From RUG14130 sp045598325 (GTDB lineage: Bacteria; Bacillota; Clostridia; Christensenellales; Aristaeellaceae), in contig JAZLLT010000056.1 of assembly GCA_045598325.1 (NCBI GenBank), forward strand, positions 1 to 10,837: a stretch of DNA of 10,837 bases, read 5' to 3'. Of this stretch, positions 1-7,515 are shown piece by piece. The notes beneath the pieces are model-generated. The model did not search any database. It saw only the letters and a program-made list of their open reading frames with translations, and was not told where the DNA came from. The stretch's first letter is position 1. Each line of letters starts with the position of its first letter. The translations under genes were made by a program, and so were the position numbers.

Positions 1-39
1 ACCGTTTAATACAGAACTCGGCTTACAGACATCTCTCGT

Positions 40-70
40 AAAAATAGGGTCCTGCCATTCGGCAGGAGCC
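40..70 (-). terminator. Rho-independent terminator after the lipoprotein gene
   Basis: A hairpin with a 7-bp perfect stem (TCCTGCC at 50-56 against GGCAGGA at 61-67) and a 4-nt loop is extended by two further G-C pairs beyond one mismatch. Read on the minus strand, the stem is followed at once by TATTTTTA, including a run of five T at 44-40. It lies 15 nt past the stop codon of the minus-strand lipoprotein gene, where a terminator of the murC-lipoprotein transcript would be expected. Positions 1-39 show nothing I can name. Confidence 0.8.
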
Positions 71-85
71 ACTTCTATATTTTCC

Positions 86-724
86 TCAGGATACGCGGGT
101 AACGGATTCCACGAGTTTCAGCATGATGCCCTCCAGATCGACATACCGGTTAACGGGGCCGGACCAGGTCATGCAGTAGATGCGTCGGTCATAGGTCGCG
201 ATGATGGCAAAGCCCTTCATCTCCTCGCCGTTATCGTCCGTATAACTGAACTCGGAAGAATAGCCCTTGAATTTTGTGAAAGTGTAGTCACGGGAAATCT
301 CCTGCGTCCAGGTAAAATTCTCATAGACCTGCGCCATTTCGTCCATGAGCGAACGGAATTCCGCGCGCATTTTCGCGGCATCTGGAGCGGTTGCCTTTTT
401 CTTATTGGCATAACAGACGCGGAAACCGCTTTCGCCGTCCTTCACGGGCTCGCTGAACACGCGGAACCGCTCACCGGTTGTCGTTTCCTCCCAGTGGGTA
501 GGCACCATGTAGTTCATGCCGCGCTCGGCGTCGTTTTTCCACTGCAAAACATACTGCGTGGAATTGAGCACCGCGATGGGCGTCGCGGTGGGGCGGGGCG
601 TCGCCGTAGCTTTAGGTGCGTTATTCACAAGCTGTTCGGTTTGATTGCCGCTTTCATCGTCTCCGCAGGAGCAGAGTACAACGCACAGCACAATCATCAT
701 CAGAATCGAAAGGAACTTTTTCAC
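86..724 (-). CDS. Predicted lipoprotein of unknown function, Pro/Thr linker
   Basis: The protein is about 212 residues and appears exported and lipid-anchored. It has a KK-containing N-terminus, a hydrophobic stretch (about residues 4-17) and a lipobox LCSC with the lipidated Cys at residue 20. An Asp/Asn/Glu-rich segment and a Pro/Thr repeat linker (about 38-50, ATATPRPTATP) lead to a globular domain of about 160 residues. That domain has a W-rich beginning, a central helix and a closing strand-helix pattern, reminiscent of PsbP/MOG1-like lipoprotein domains; this is a fold guess only. The start is taken as GTG at 724. The SD AAGGAG (736-731) is 6 nt from this GTG, whereas the upstream ATG (730) has no spacing from the SD. 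The SD overlaps the murC stop codon, so the gene is probably expressed with murC. No enzyme motif is seen. Confidence 0.8.
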   Translation of the reverse strand: MKKFLSILMMIVLCVVLCSCGDDESGNQTEQLVNNAPKATATPRPTATPIAVLNSTQYVLQWKNDAERGMNYMVPTHWEETTTGERFRVFSEPVKDGESGFRVCYANKKKATAPDAAKMRAEFRSLMDEMAQVYENFTWTQEISRDYTFTKFKGYSSEFSYTDDNGEEMKGFAIIATYDRRIYCMTWSGPVNRYVDLEGIMLKLVESVTRVS

Positions 725-734
725 TGGCATCTCC

Positions 735-2123
735 TTATTTTACGGTATCGCCATGCTGCACGATCTGCTCATTGAGCAAATCGATATCACCGCAGCCGAG
801 CGTCACAACGCTGTCGCCCTCTTTCCAGTGGGCACGCAAATAAACTTCCGTATCATCGAAGGTGGGGGTGAGGTGCGCGCGGATGCCGCATTTCACCATC
901 GCGTCCACCAGCATGCCGCTGTTGATATCGCCGGGATCCACCTCGCGGGCGGCACAGATATCGGTTACGAGCACCTCGTCAGCGTCGTCAAAACACTTCA
1001 GGAAGCCGTCAAACAGTGTCTTGGTGCGTGAATAGGTATGCGGCTGCAAAACAGCCCAGAGGGTCCTTGCGCACTGCTTGCGCGCAACAGAGAGAACGGA
1101 TTTGGTTTCCGTCGGATTGTGGCCGTAATCCGTATACACTTTTACGCCGTCGGTCACGCTGGTCAGTTCGTATCTTCTGTGGGCACCCTTGAAAGAAGAT
1201 ACCGTTTCGCCGACAAGCGTCATTGGCAGTTCATTTTCATTTGCCACGGCGATGGCCGCGAGGGCGTCAAGAACATTGTGCTTCCCGGGAACGGTCATGT
1301 TCACTTCGCAGAGCGGATGGCCGTAGAAAGTCGCGGTAAAGTGTCCGCAGTCGTCCTCATCAAAGAACAGATTGTCCGCACGGATCTCATTGTGGGGCTC
1401 AATACCGAATGTGCGCGTCTTGCAGGAAAGTTGCTGAAGCAAGTCATACACGCGCCTGTCGTCGCCCATGCCGTATACGCATCCGTCTTCGGGAACGATC
1501 CGGGCAAACTTCAGGAAGGTGTTCGCGATGTCATCGATGTCTTTGTAGAAATCGAGATGATCCTCGTCGATATTCATGATGACTGCCTGCTTGGGGAAGA
1601 AGGAGAGGAAACTCGCGTTATATTCGCAGGCCTCGCAGATAAAACTGTTGCTTCCGCCCAGTCTGGTCGATCCGCCGATGGAAGGCAGTTCGCCGCCGAT
1701 ATGGATGGTGGGATCCTCGCCGCAGGCCATGTAGACTTCGGAAATCATGGCAGTCGTCGTAGTCTTACCGTGCGTTCCGGAAACGGCGATGGAGTTATTA
1801 TAGTACTTCATCAAAAGACCGATCAGCGTGCATCGTTCAATCTGGGGGATATTGTGTACCGAAGCATAGACGCGCTCCGGGTTGTCTTCTTTGATTGCAG
1901 CGGAATAAACCACGAAATCATGGCCTTCCACATTTTCGCCGTGATGTCCGATGAATACGGTCAGACCGAAATCAACGAGCGCACGCGTCTTATGGCTCTC
2001 GGTTTTGTCGGAGCCGGATACATCGCTGCCAAGCCACTTCATGAGCCGCGCCAGACCACTCATGGAGGAGCCGCCGATGCCGATGAAATACAATTTTTTA
2101 CCGAATAAATCTTGAATCGTCAT
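735..2123 (-). CDS. murC: UDP-N-acetylmuramate--L-alanine ligase
   Basis: This cytoplasmic Mur ligase adds L-Ala to UDP-MurNAc using ATP, the first step of the peptidoglycan stem peptide. At 462 residues it has the usual family length. The N-terminal Rossmann-like domain opens with FIGIGGSSMSGLA (13-25). The central ATPase domain has the P-loop GTHGKTTTT (116-124), the ECDE-like patch CEACEYNASF (163-172) and NIDEDHLDFY (184-193). The C-terminal domain has AHRRYE (314-319), DYGHNPTE (332-339) and LQPHTYSRT (359-367). The family motif recalled for the DYGH site is DYGHHPTE or DYAHHPTE, so the second His is Asn here. The start at 2123 is preferred to an in-frame ATG at 2174 because GAGGTG (2136-2131) lies 7 nt upstream and family homology starts there. 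The gene is divergent from purR and a lipoprotein gene follows within about 10 nt. Confidence 0.96.
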   Translation of the reverse strand: MTIQDLFGKKLYFIGIGGSSMSGLARLMKWLGSDVSGSDKTESHKTRALVDFGLTVFIGHHGENVEGHDFVVYSAAIKEDNPERVYASVHNIPQIERCTLIGLLMKYYNNSIAVSGTHGKTTTTAMISEVYMACGEDPTIHIGGELPSIGGSTRLGGSNSFICEACEYNASFLSFFPKQAVIMNIDEDHLDFYKDIDDIANTFLKFARIVPEDGCVYGMGDDRRVYDLLQQLSCKTRTFGIEPHNEIRADNLFFDEDDCGHFTATFYGHPLCEVNMTVPGKHNVLDALAAIAVANENELPMTLVGETVSSFKGAHRRYELTSVTDGVKVYTDYGHNPTETKSVLSVARKQCARTLWAVLQPHTYSRTKTLFDGFLKCFDDADEVLVTDICAAREVDPGDINSGMLVDAMVKCGIRAHLTPTFDDTEVYLRAHWKEGDSVVTLGCGDIDLLNEQIVQHGDTVK

Positions 2124-2145
2124 ATATACACACCTCAACAAGTAT

Positions 2146-2174
2146 ATTATACGACTCAGAATGGTTTTTCGCAA
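2146..2174 (-). promoter_or_regulatory. Probable sigma-A promoter of murC
   Basis: On the minus strand TTGCGA (2174-2169) and a perfect TATAAT (2151-2146) are separated by exactly 17 nt, and the SD and start of murC lie about 10-25 nt further down. The -35 box matches four of six consensus bases. An initiation point near 2140 would leave a very short leader. Confidence 0.6.
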
Positions 2175-2189
2175 CCGAAAAACAAAAAT

Positions 2190-2225
2190 TTGACATGGAA
2201 ACAGAATTTCTATAGGTCATATAAT
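2190..2225 (+). promoter_or_regulatory. Candidate promoter elements upstream of purR
   Basis: A perfect TTGACA (2190-2195) and a perfect TATAAT (2220-2225) are present, but 24 nt separate them, too far for a standard sigma-A promoter. TTGACA with TATAGG (2211-2216) gives a 15-nt spacer, also suboptimal. A further perfect TATAAT lies at 2291-2296, closer to purR, with the first PurBox covering its -35 position. The elements are visible, but which pair initiates purR transcription is uncertain. Confidence 0.35.
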
Positions 2226-2261
2226 ATCTGTTCGCGGCAGGTTTTACCGAAAAATCAATCA

Positions 2262-2274
2262 ATATACGAACATT
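2262..2274 (+). promoter_or_regulatory. PurBox 1, putative PurR operator
   Basis: The sequence ATATACGAACATT matches the Bacillus PurBox consensus AWWWCCGAACWWT at 12 of 13 positions, with only the first C of CCGAAC replaced by A. It lies about 60 nt upstream of the purR start and over the -35 position of the TATAAT at 2291-2296, where bound PurR would be expected to interfere with RNA polymerase. The consensus is from memory and the function is inferred. Confidence 0.65.
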
Positions 2275-2303
2275 CTTTTCATTGATGATTTATAATTACT
2301 ATT

Positions 2304-2316
2304 ATAGACGAACATT
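2304..2316 (+). promoter_or_regulatory. PurBox 2, putative PurR operator
   Basis: ATAGACGAACATT matches the PurBox consensus at 11 of 13 positions. The core ACGAACATTC (2308-2317) repeats exactly the core of PurBox 1 (2266-2275), on the same strand and 42 bp away. The box is just downstream of a TATAAT (2291-2296) and 20 nt before the purR start, fitting autorepression. Confidence 0.6.
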
Positions 2317-2335
2317 CGGATTACGAGGTGCTTTT

Positions 2336-3157
2336 ATGGGACATATCAAGCGTACGGAACGACTTGCCGTCATCACCAGGATGCTCTCCGATTCTCCCAA
2401 CCGGATCCATAACTACAACGAATTCTGCACACTTTTTGATGTAGCGAAGTCTTCTGTCAGTGAAGACATAGACATTCTTGCGGAATGCTTCCGTGAGAAC
2501 GGTCTCGGCGTCATTGAAACCATCACCGGCGCCGCCGGTGGTGTCAGATACCGTCCGGTCATCAGGAAGGAAGACGCGCTCAAATCAATCAAAGATGTCT
2601 GCACCATTCTCTCCGAGCCCGGAAGACTGCTTGCCGGCGGATATCTGTTTTCTTCCGATGTTGCTGGTGATCCGGAAATCACAACCACCCTCGGAAACAT
2701 CATCGCGGGAAAGTACTACGAGAATATGCCCGATTTTGTTTTGACCATGGAAACCAAAGGTATCCCGCTTGCCATGATGACTGCCAAAGCACTCGGAGTG
2801 GGTCTTGTGGTTGCCCGAAGAGATTCCAAGGCCTACGAAGGCAGCGCCGTGAAAATCAACTATGTTTCCGGCATCAGCAACGAGCGTGTGGAGACGATGG
2901 CGCTTCCCAAACGGAGCGTGCGCGCAGGGCAGAAAGCGCTCATCGTGGATGACTTTGTCAAAGGCGGCGGAACGCTTCAGGGCATGGTAGAAATGATGAA
3001 GGAATGTCAAGTCGAGATCGTCGGCGTAGAGGTCATGATTGCGACTGCAGTACCCGAAAACAAACTTTGCGCGAATTACCATTCTCTGATGATGCTCACC
3101 GGACAGGATAGAATGAAAGGTTCCTGTACGGTCGTTCCCGGGAAGGAATATGTCTGA
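2336..3157 (+). CDS. purR: Pur operon repressor PurR, Gram-positive type
   Basis: This is a transcriptional repressor of purine synthesis genes whose DNA binding is relieved by PRPP, in the Bacillus subtilis PurR family. At 273 residues it is close to the family's usual 270-285. Residues 1-75 form the winged-helix domain (KRTERLAVITRML; VAKSSVSEDIDIL at 36-48). The rest is a phosphoribosyltransferase-like domain with the PRPP motif ALIVDDFVKGGGT (201-213), and residues DVAGDPE (108-114) and RRDSKAYEGS (161-170) fit conserved family stretches. An in-frame ATG at 2282 is rejected because GAGGTG (2325-2330) is placed for ATG 2336 and the family starts near MGHIKRTERL. Two PurBox matches upstream suggest autoregulation. 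The gene is divergent from murC, as in several Clostridia, and spoVG, glmU and prs do not follow it. Confidence 0.95.
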   Translation: MGHIKRTERLAVITRMLSDSPNRIHNYNEFCTLFDVAKSSVSEDIDILAECFRENGLGVIETITGAAGGVRYRPVIRKEDALKSIKDVCTILSEPGRLLAGGYLFSSDVAGDPEITTTLGNIIAGKYYENMPDFVLTMETKGIPLAMMTAKALGVGLVVARRDSKAYEGSAVKINYVSGISNERVETMALPKRSVRAGQKALIVDDFVKGGGTLQGMVEMMKECQVEIVGVEVMIATAVPENKLCANYHSLMMLTGQDRMKGSCTVVPGKEYV

Positions 3158-3161
3158 GCGG

Positions 3162-3190
3162 TTGACAGATAGTCCGTAAGGGTGTAAAAT
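3162..3190 (+). promoter_or_regulatory. Strong sigma-A-type promoter for the pth-mfd operon
   Basis: TTGACA (3162-3167), a 17-nt spacer and TAAAAT (3185-3190) make a near-consensus promoter 4 nt after the purR stop codon. Initiation near 3197 would give a leader of about 54 nt that contains the hairpin at 3211-3230. It lets pth and its followers be transcribed independently of purR. Confidence 0.7.
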
Positions 3191-3201
3191 AGTATATCAC
3201 A

Positions 3202-3239
3202 GAAAAACGGATCGACACTTCTGTGTCGATTCCTGTTTT
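3202..3239 (+). promoter_or_regulatory. Leader hairpin before pth, attenuator- or terminator-like
   Basis: ATCGACAC (3211-3218) pairs perfectly with GTGTCGAT (3223-3230) around the loop TTCT. A G·U and a G-C pair extend the stem to 10 bp. Outside it, the A-run at 3203-3207 can partly pair with the T-run at 3236-3239. Because the likely promoter is upstream, the hairpin should lie in the pth leader, ending about 11 nt before the SD GGAGG (3242-3246). It could attenuate or stabilise the operon mRNA, or end purR transcripts. The plus-strand T-tract (TGTTTTA) is weak, so simple termination is uncertain. Confidence 0.55.
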
Positions 3240-3250
3240 ATGGAGGAAAC

Positions 3251-3811
3251 ATGTTCGTAATCGTTGGGCTCGGAAATCCCGGAACAAAATATGAAGGCAC
3301 CAATCACAACATGGGTTTTGCCATCATTGACGAACTGGCACGCAAACACGGTGTCAGCGTCAAAAAAAAGAAATGCAAGGCGCTCGTCGGTGAATGTGTG
3401 ATCGAAGGACAGAAGTGCGTCCTTTGCAAGCCGCAGACCTATATGAACCTTTCCGGCGACAGCGTTGTGGAACTTTGCTCCTGGTACAAGCCCGAATACG
3501 ATCAACTGATCGTCTGCTACGATGACTGCGATCTTCCGCTCGGAAAACTCCGCTTCCGTCCCGAAGGCAGCGCGGGTACCCACAACGGCATGCGGGACAT
3601 CGTCGCAAAGACAGGAAGAACCGATTTTCCCCGCATCCGCGTCGGTATCGGAAAGCCTCCGGAGTTTATGGAACTTATGAACTATGTGCTTGCGCGGGTG
3701 AGCGGCGAAGATAAAGAAGCCATTGATGCAGCCATCAGGAAGGCCGCGGAAGCCGTGGAAGTATATGTATCAAAGGGTGTTGAACCCACAAGACAATTTA
3801 TTGGCAGGTAA
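3251..3811 (+). CDS. pth: Peptidyl-tRNA hydrolase
   Basis: This cytosolic enzyme cleaves the ester bond between peptide and tRNA on prematurely released peptidyl-tRNA, recycling tRNA. At 186 residues it has normal length. It begins MFVIVGLGNPG, with the family residues Asn9, catalytic His19 (in TNHNMGF), Asn66 (PQTYMNLSG, 61-69), Asp91 (CYDDCDLPLG) and Asn112 (GSAGTHNGMRDI), all at the spacing of bacterial Pth. THNG replaces the usual GHNG. The SD GGAGG (3242-3246) lies 4 nt before the ATG. Its stop codon is only 2 nt before the mfd start, so the two are co-transcribed, as in Bacillus (spoVC-mfd). Confidence 0.97.
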   Translation: MFVIVGLGNPGTKYEGTNHNMGFAIIDELARKHGVSVKKKKCKALVGECVIEGQKCVLCKPQTYMNLSGDSVVELCSWYKPEYDQLIVCYDDCDLPLGKLRFRPEGSAGTHNGMRDIVAKTGRTDFPRIRVGIGKPPEFMELMNYVLARVSGEDKEAIDAAIRKAAEAVEVYVSKGVEPTRQFIGR

Positions 3812-3813
3812 AC

Positions 3814-6800
3814 ATGAGTTATACCGGAAAACTGTTTTTTGACCCGATCAGAAGACTGCCGTCCTATCTCGAATTGAATAACGGTGTCCGCAGCGCCGGC
3901 GTCACGAATGTATACGGGCTGGAGGAATCAGCTTCTTCCGTCGTGATCGGTGCTTTGCAGGAGGACCTTCATCAGCAAATCATCATTGTTTGCGACAGCG
4001 ATTTCTCGGCGCACAGAAAAGCGGAAGACCTCAACGAAATGGGTGTCCGCTCTTATGTGCTTTCGGGACGCGATATCTCTTTTATGCGCGCCGATGCCGC
4101 GAGCAAAGAAATCACCCAGCGCCGTCTGCAGGCTTTGGGCGATTTTGTGACGGGCGAAATTTCTGTCCTCGTCGTGACGGCGGACGCGATGCTCAATACA
4201 CTCATGCCCGCATCGGAGTTCCGGAAGAATATTATCGAACTGTCCGTCGGCGATGTGACCGAGCCCGCCGAACTACTCGAAAAACTGGTGAACGCGGGAT
4301 ATGAGCGTGTCGATCTTGTGGAAAGCAGGGGACAGTGTTCCCTGCGTGGCGGCATACTCGATGTATTCGGAATCGGAATGGCGAATGCCGTTCGCATCGA
4401 GTTTTTCGATGATGAAATCGATTCGATGCGCGTATTCGATGTACTGACACAAAGATCCCTCGAAAACCTGAAAACGGTTTCCGTTTATCCCGCCGCTGAA
4501 CTTCTGCTCGATAGAGAAGGCAGACAAGCCCTCGCGGACAGGCTAGAAAAGGAAATACAGGTTTCCGGTATTGACGATCATACTCTCGATCGCCAGAGGA
4601 GTCTTGAAAGCGAATACGATCTGGAACCCTTCGAGCAGTTCTTTGCTCTGGAAAATGAAGATGGAGAACTGACGGAAGAACTCCCTTCCATGTGGGATCT
4701 CGCGCCCGCTGAAAAAAAGGAAAAGAAGAGCAAAAAGGAGCCTAAAGGGAAGGGCGAAGCGGCGCTCAACCGCAAGTTTGCCTCCATTGTCGACGCACTG
4801 CGCACGGGGCGAATGATCGACAAGGGCGAAAATCTTTTGCCGCTCGTCTATGATGACATCACGACCGTATTCGATTACATGGAGAACGGTACCGTCATCA
4901 TTGAGCATTGCGACCGTATCCGTGAACGGTGCGCGGGCGCCTACGGCGATTTCCTGCTCTCTTATCAATCTTCTTTCGAAAGAAGCGAAGCACTCGCGTT
5001 TCAAGATAAACTGCTGCTTTCTTACGATCAGGCAGTTGTCTATATAACGAAGCGCCGCGTTATCACGATCGACTCGTTCCTGCGTTCCAATCAGGATTTC
5101 AAGCCGCAGAAACTGATCAAATTCGATTGCGTCGGCAGCGCCGGATTCGCGGGCAACACAAATGAGTTGACCCGTGAAATCAAGCGTCTGAAGGACGACG
5201 GATATCTGGTCGTGCTGCTCTGCGGCGGTGTTGCCAGAGGCCAGCGACTCAGCAAAGCCTTCGCGGATGAAGATGTGATCGTCCCGTTCCTGGAAACGAT
5301 ACCGGATGCGCTGGCGCCGTCCCTTCCCGTTATACTGCCTTCAAATCTCTCCACCGGTTTCACTTTCCCCGAAATCAAACTGGCTGTCTTCTGCGAAAAC
5401 GATATTTTCGGAAAAGGCAGGCAGAAGAAACGCGCGTCCACAACGAGCGATAAGAAGATCTCCGCGTTCACGGAACTCACCGTAGGCGATTTCGTGGTGC
5501 ATGAAAATCACGGTATCGGCCAGTACCTCGGCACCGTACGCCTCACCATTGACGGGCGCAGCCGTGATTTCCTGAATATCCGCTACGCGGGCACAGATAA
5601 ACTGTATGTTCCCACGGACCAGATGGACCGTATCCAGAAGTACATCGGTTCGGAAGGAGAACAGCCCAAACTCAACAGCCTCTCCGGCGGCAGTTGGCAA
5701 AAGCAAAAAACGAAAGTAAAACGCGCCATCAAGGAAATCGCCGGAGACCTCATCAAACTTTATGCCGAGCGCAGTTCCGCACCGGGATATGCGTTCGGCG
5801 AGGATACACCGTGGCAGAAGGAATTCGAAGATGCTTTCCCGTTTGAGGAAACGCCCGATCAGGTTACTGCCATAGCCGAGATCAAGCAGGATATGGAGCG
5901 TCCCATGGTCATGGACCGTCTTCTGTGCGGCGATGTCGGTTACGGAAAGACCGAGGTCGCCCTGCGCGCGATCTTCAAATGCATCATGGACGGAAAACAG
6001 GCCGTTCTGCTTGCCCCGACAACGATCCTCGTGCAGCAGCACTACGCAACCGCCATGAGCCGTTTTGCCAATTATCCCATCACGATCGATACCCTGTCCC
6101 GTTTCAAATCCGCGGCAGAGCAAAAGGAAGTCATCAAAAAACTCAAAACCGGCGAAATCGATTTTGTCATCGGAACACACCGCCTGCTTGCCAAAGAAAT
6201 CGAATATAAAGATCTGGGATTGCTCGTCGTTGACGAAGAGCAGCGTTTCGGCGTCGGACACAAGGAGACCATCAAACATTACAAGAAAAATGTCGATGTG
6301 TTGACTTTGTCCGCTACACCCATCCCGCGCACCCTTCACATGTCCATGGTAGGTATCCGTGACATGTCTATTCTCAAGACGCCTCCCGAGGAGCGTTATC
6401 CCGTGCAGACCTATGTAGTCGAATACAGCGACGGTCTTGTTCGCGATGCCATCCTTCGCGAGATTTCCCGCGGCGGTCAGGTGTATGTTCTGCATAACCG
6501 CGTTCAGAGCATCGAACTCATGTACGCGAGACTCAAAAAACTGGTGCCCGAAGCGCGTATTGCCGTAGGGCACGGTCAAATGAGAGAACAGCAGCTGGAA
6601 GATGTGATGCTGGACTTCTATGACGGAAAGTTCGATGTATTGCTCTGCACCACCATCATAGAGGCAGGCCTCGATGTTCCCAGAGCCAACACGCTCATCG
6701 TTTGCGACGCGGACCGGTTCGGGCTTTCCCAGTTGTATCAGCTGCGCGGAAGAGTCGGCAGAAGCAACCGTGTGGCTTATGCCTATCTCACCGTCAATCC

Positions 6801-7515
6801 CAGCAAGATCCTGACTGCAGACGCGGAGAAGCGTCTGGAAGCCATACGCGAATTCACGCAGTTCGGTTCCGGTTTCCGTGTCGCCATGCGCGATCTTGAG
6901 ATCCGCGGAACAGGCAACATCCTCGGTGCCGAGCAGAGCGGCCACATGGCGGCTGTGGGCTACGATCTGTATGTGAAGATGATTGACGAGACCATCCGTG
7001 AAATGCAAGGAAATGTGGCTCCCGCACCCGTTACGACGCGTGTGGAACTCACCATCGACGCCTATCTGCCTTCGGACTATGTCACGACAGACGCTCTGCG
7101 CATCGAGATGTACAAAAAGATCGCGGAAGTGCATGATGATACATCACGCGATGACATCATTGATGAACTCATCGACCGCTTCGGAGATCCATCCAAGCCG
7201 GTCACCAACCTGATCAATATCGCCTACATCAAATCGCTCTGTGAGAAACTGTATGTGGACAGCCTGACCTTCAGGAACAATTCGCTCGTGATGCGTTTTT
7301 CCGAAGAAGCGCAGCTGGATGTGTTCAGTCTCATCGAAGCCCTTTCCACGGACAAGCGGTTCAAACTGGAGCCGAGAAAACCCGGTATGCTGCTGTTTAC
7401 ACAGGGAAATGAAATGCAGATCGAGAAGATACTTCCCGTCGCAATACCCGCTCTCGGCGCTGTCATAACGCTCATGGAAGAACACGGCAAGGCAGGAAAA
7501 GCAAATGAAAACTGA
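3814..7515 (+). CDS. mfd: Transcription-repair coupling factor
   Basis: This ATP-driven DNA translocase removes RNA polymerase stalled at lesions and recruits the UvrA repair machinery. At 1233 residues it is somewhat longer than E. coli Mfd (1148). The N-terminal UvrB-like part includes RGQCSLRGGILDVF (near 171-184). The RNA-polymerase-interaction domain starts near TVGDFVVHENHGIGQYLG (556-573). The RecG-like helicase lobes carry Walker A GDVGYGKT (706-713), DEEQ (807-810), LSATPIPRTLH (near 831-841) and QLRGRVGRS (976-984). The C-terminal ~150 residues fit the autoinhibitory TRCF domain. A Lys/Glu-rich stretch (about 299-316, EKKEKKSKKEPKGKG) looks like a lineage-specific linker inserted between N-terminal domains. 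The start follows pth by 2 nt with AGGT upstream, and the end overlaps the next gene by 11 nt. Confidence 0.97.
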   Translation: MSYTGKLFFDPIRRLPSYLELNNGVRSAGVTNVYGLEESASSVVIGALQEDLHQQIIIVCDSDFSAHRKAEDLNEMGVRSYVLSGRDISFMRADAASKEITQRRLQALGDFVTGEISVLVVTADAMLNTLMPASEFRKNIIELSVGDVTEPAELLEKLVNAGYERVDLVESRGQCSLRGGILDVFGIGMANAVRIEFFDDEIDSMRVFDVLTQRSLENLKTVSVYPAAELLLDREGRQALADRLEKEIQVSGIDDHTLDRQRSLESEYDLEPFEQFFALENEDGELTEELPSMWDLAPAEKKEKKSKKEPKGKGEAALNRKFASIVDALRTGRMIDKGENLLPLVYDDITTVFDYMENGTVIIEHCDRIRERCAGAYGDFLLSYQSSFERSEALAFQDKLLLSYDQAVVYITKRRVITIDSFLRSNQDFKPQKLIKFDCVGSAGFAGNTNELTREIKRLKDDGYLVVLLCGGVARGQRLSKAFADEDVIVPFLETIPDALAPSLPVILPSNLSTGFTFPEIKLAVFCENDIFGKGRQKKRASTTSDKKISAFTELTVGDFVVHENHGIGQYLGTVRLTIDGRSRDFLNIRYAGTDKLYVPTDQMDRIQKYIGSEGEQPKLNSLSGGSWQKQKTKVKRAIKEIAGDLIKLYAERSSAPGYAFGEDTPWQKEFEDAFPFEETPDQVTAIAEIKQDMERPMVMDRLLCGDVGYGKTEVALRAIFKCIMDGKQAVLLAPTTILVQQHYATAMSRFANYPITIDTLSRFKSAAEQKEVIKKLKTGEIDFVIGTHRLLAKEIEYKDLGLLVVDEEQRFGVGHKETIKHYKKNVDVLTLSATPIPRTLHMSMVGIRDMSILKTPPEERYPVQTYVVEYSDGLVRDAILREISRGGQVYVLHNRVQSIELMYARLKKLVPEARIAVGHGQMREQQLEDVMLDFYDGKFDVLLCTTIIEAGLDVPRANTLIVCDADRFGLSQLYQLRGRVGRSNRVAYAYLTVNPSKILTADAEKRLEAIREFTQFGSGFRVAMRDLEIRGTGNILGAEQSGHMAAVGYDLYVKMIDETIREMQGNVAPAPVTTRVELTIDAYLPSDYVTTDALRIEMYKKIAEVHDDTSRDDIIDELIDRFGDPSKPVTNLINIAYIKSLCEKLYVDSLTFRNNSLVMRFSEEAQLDVFSLIEALSTDKRFKLEPRKPGMLLFTQGNEMQIEKILPVAIPALGAVITLMEEHGKAGKANEN

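Noticed and set aside
2124..2174. N-terminal extension of MurC from ATG 2174
   Set aside because: The extension covers the likely promoter and the SD of ATG 2123, and the added residues do not fit MurC.
2282..2335. N-terminal extension of PurR from ATG 2282 (18 extra residues, Tyr-rich)
   Set aside because: It has no SD, it would translate through PurBox 2 and the -10-like sequence, and the family begins at the later ATG, which has a well-placed GAGGTG.
3362..3370. In-frame slippery heptamer A AAA AAG in pth, with another in mfd at 4712-4718
   Set aside because: A -1 shift leads quickly to a stop in both cases. Both sit in Lys-coding runs where such strings arise by chance, and no stimulatory structure is evident.
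5341..7134. 597-codon minus-strand open frame opposite mfd, and a similar 356-codon plus-strand frame opposite murC (1038-2108)
   Set aside because: Both are long antisense shadows of strongly conserved genes with biased codons. They show no recognisable domain and no start signals.
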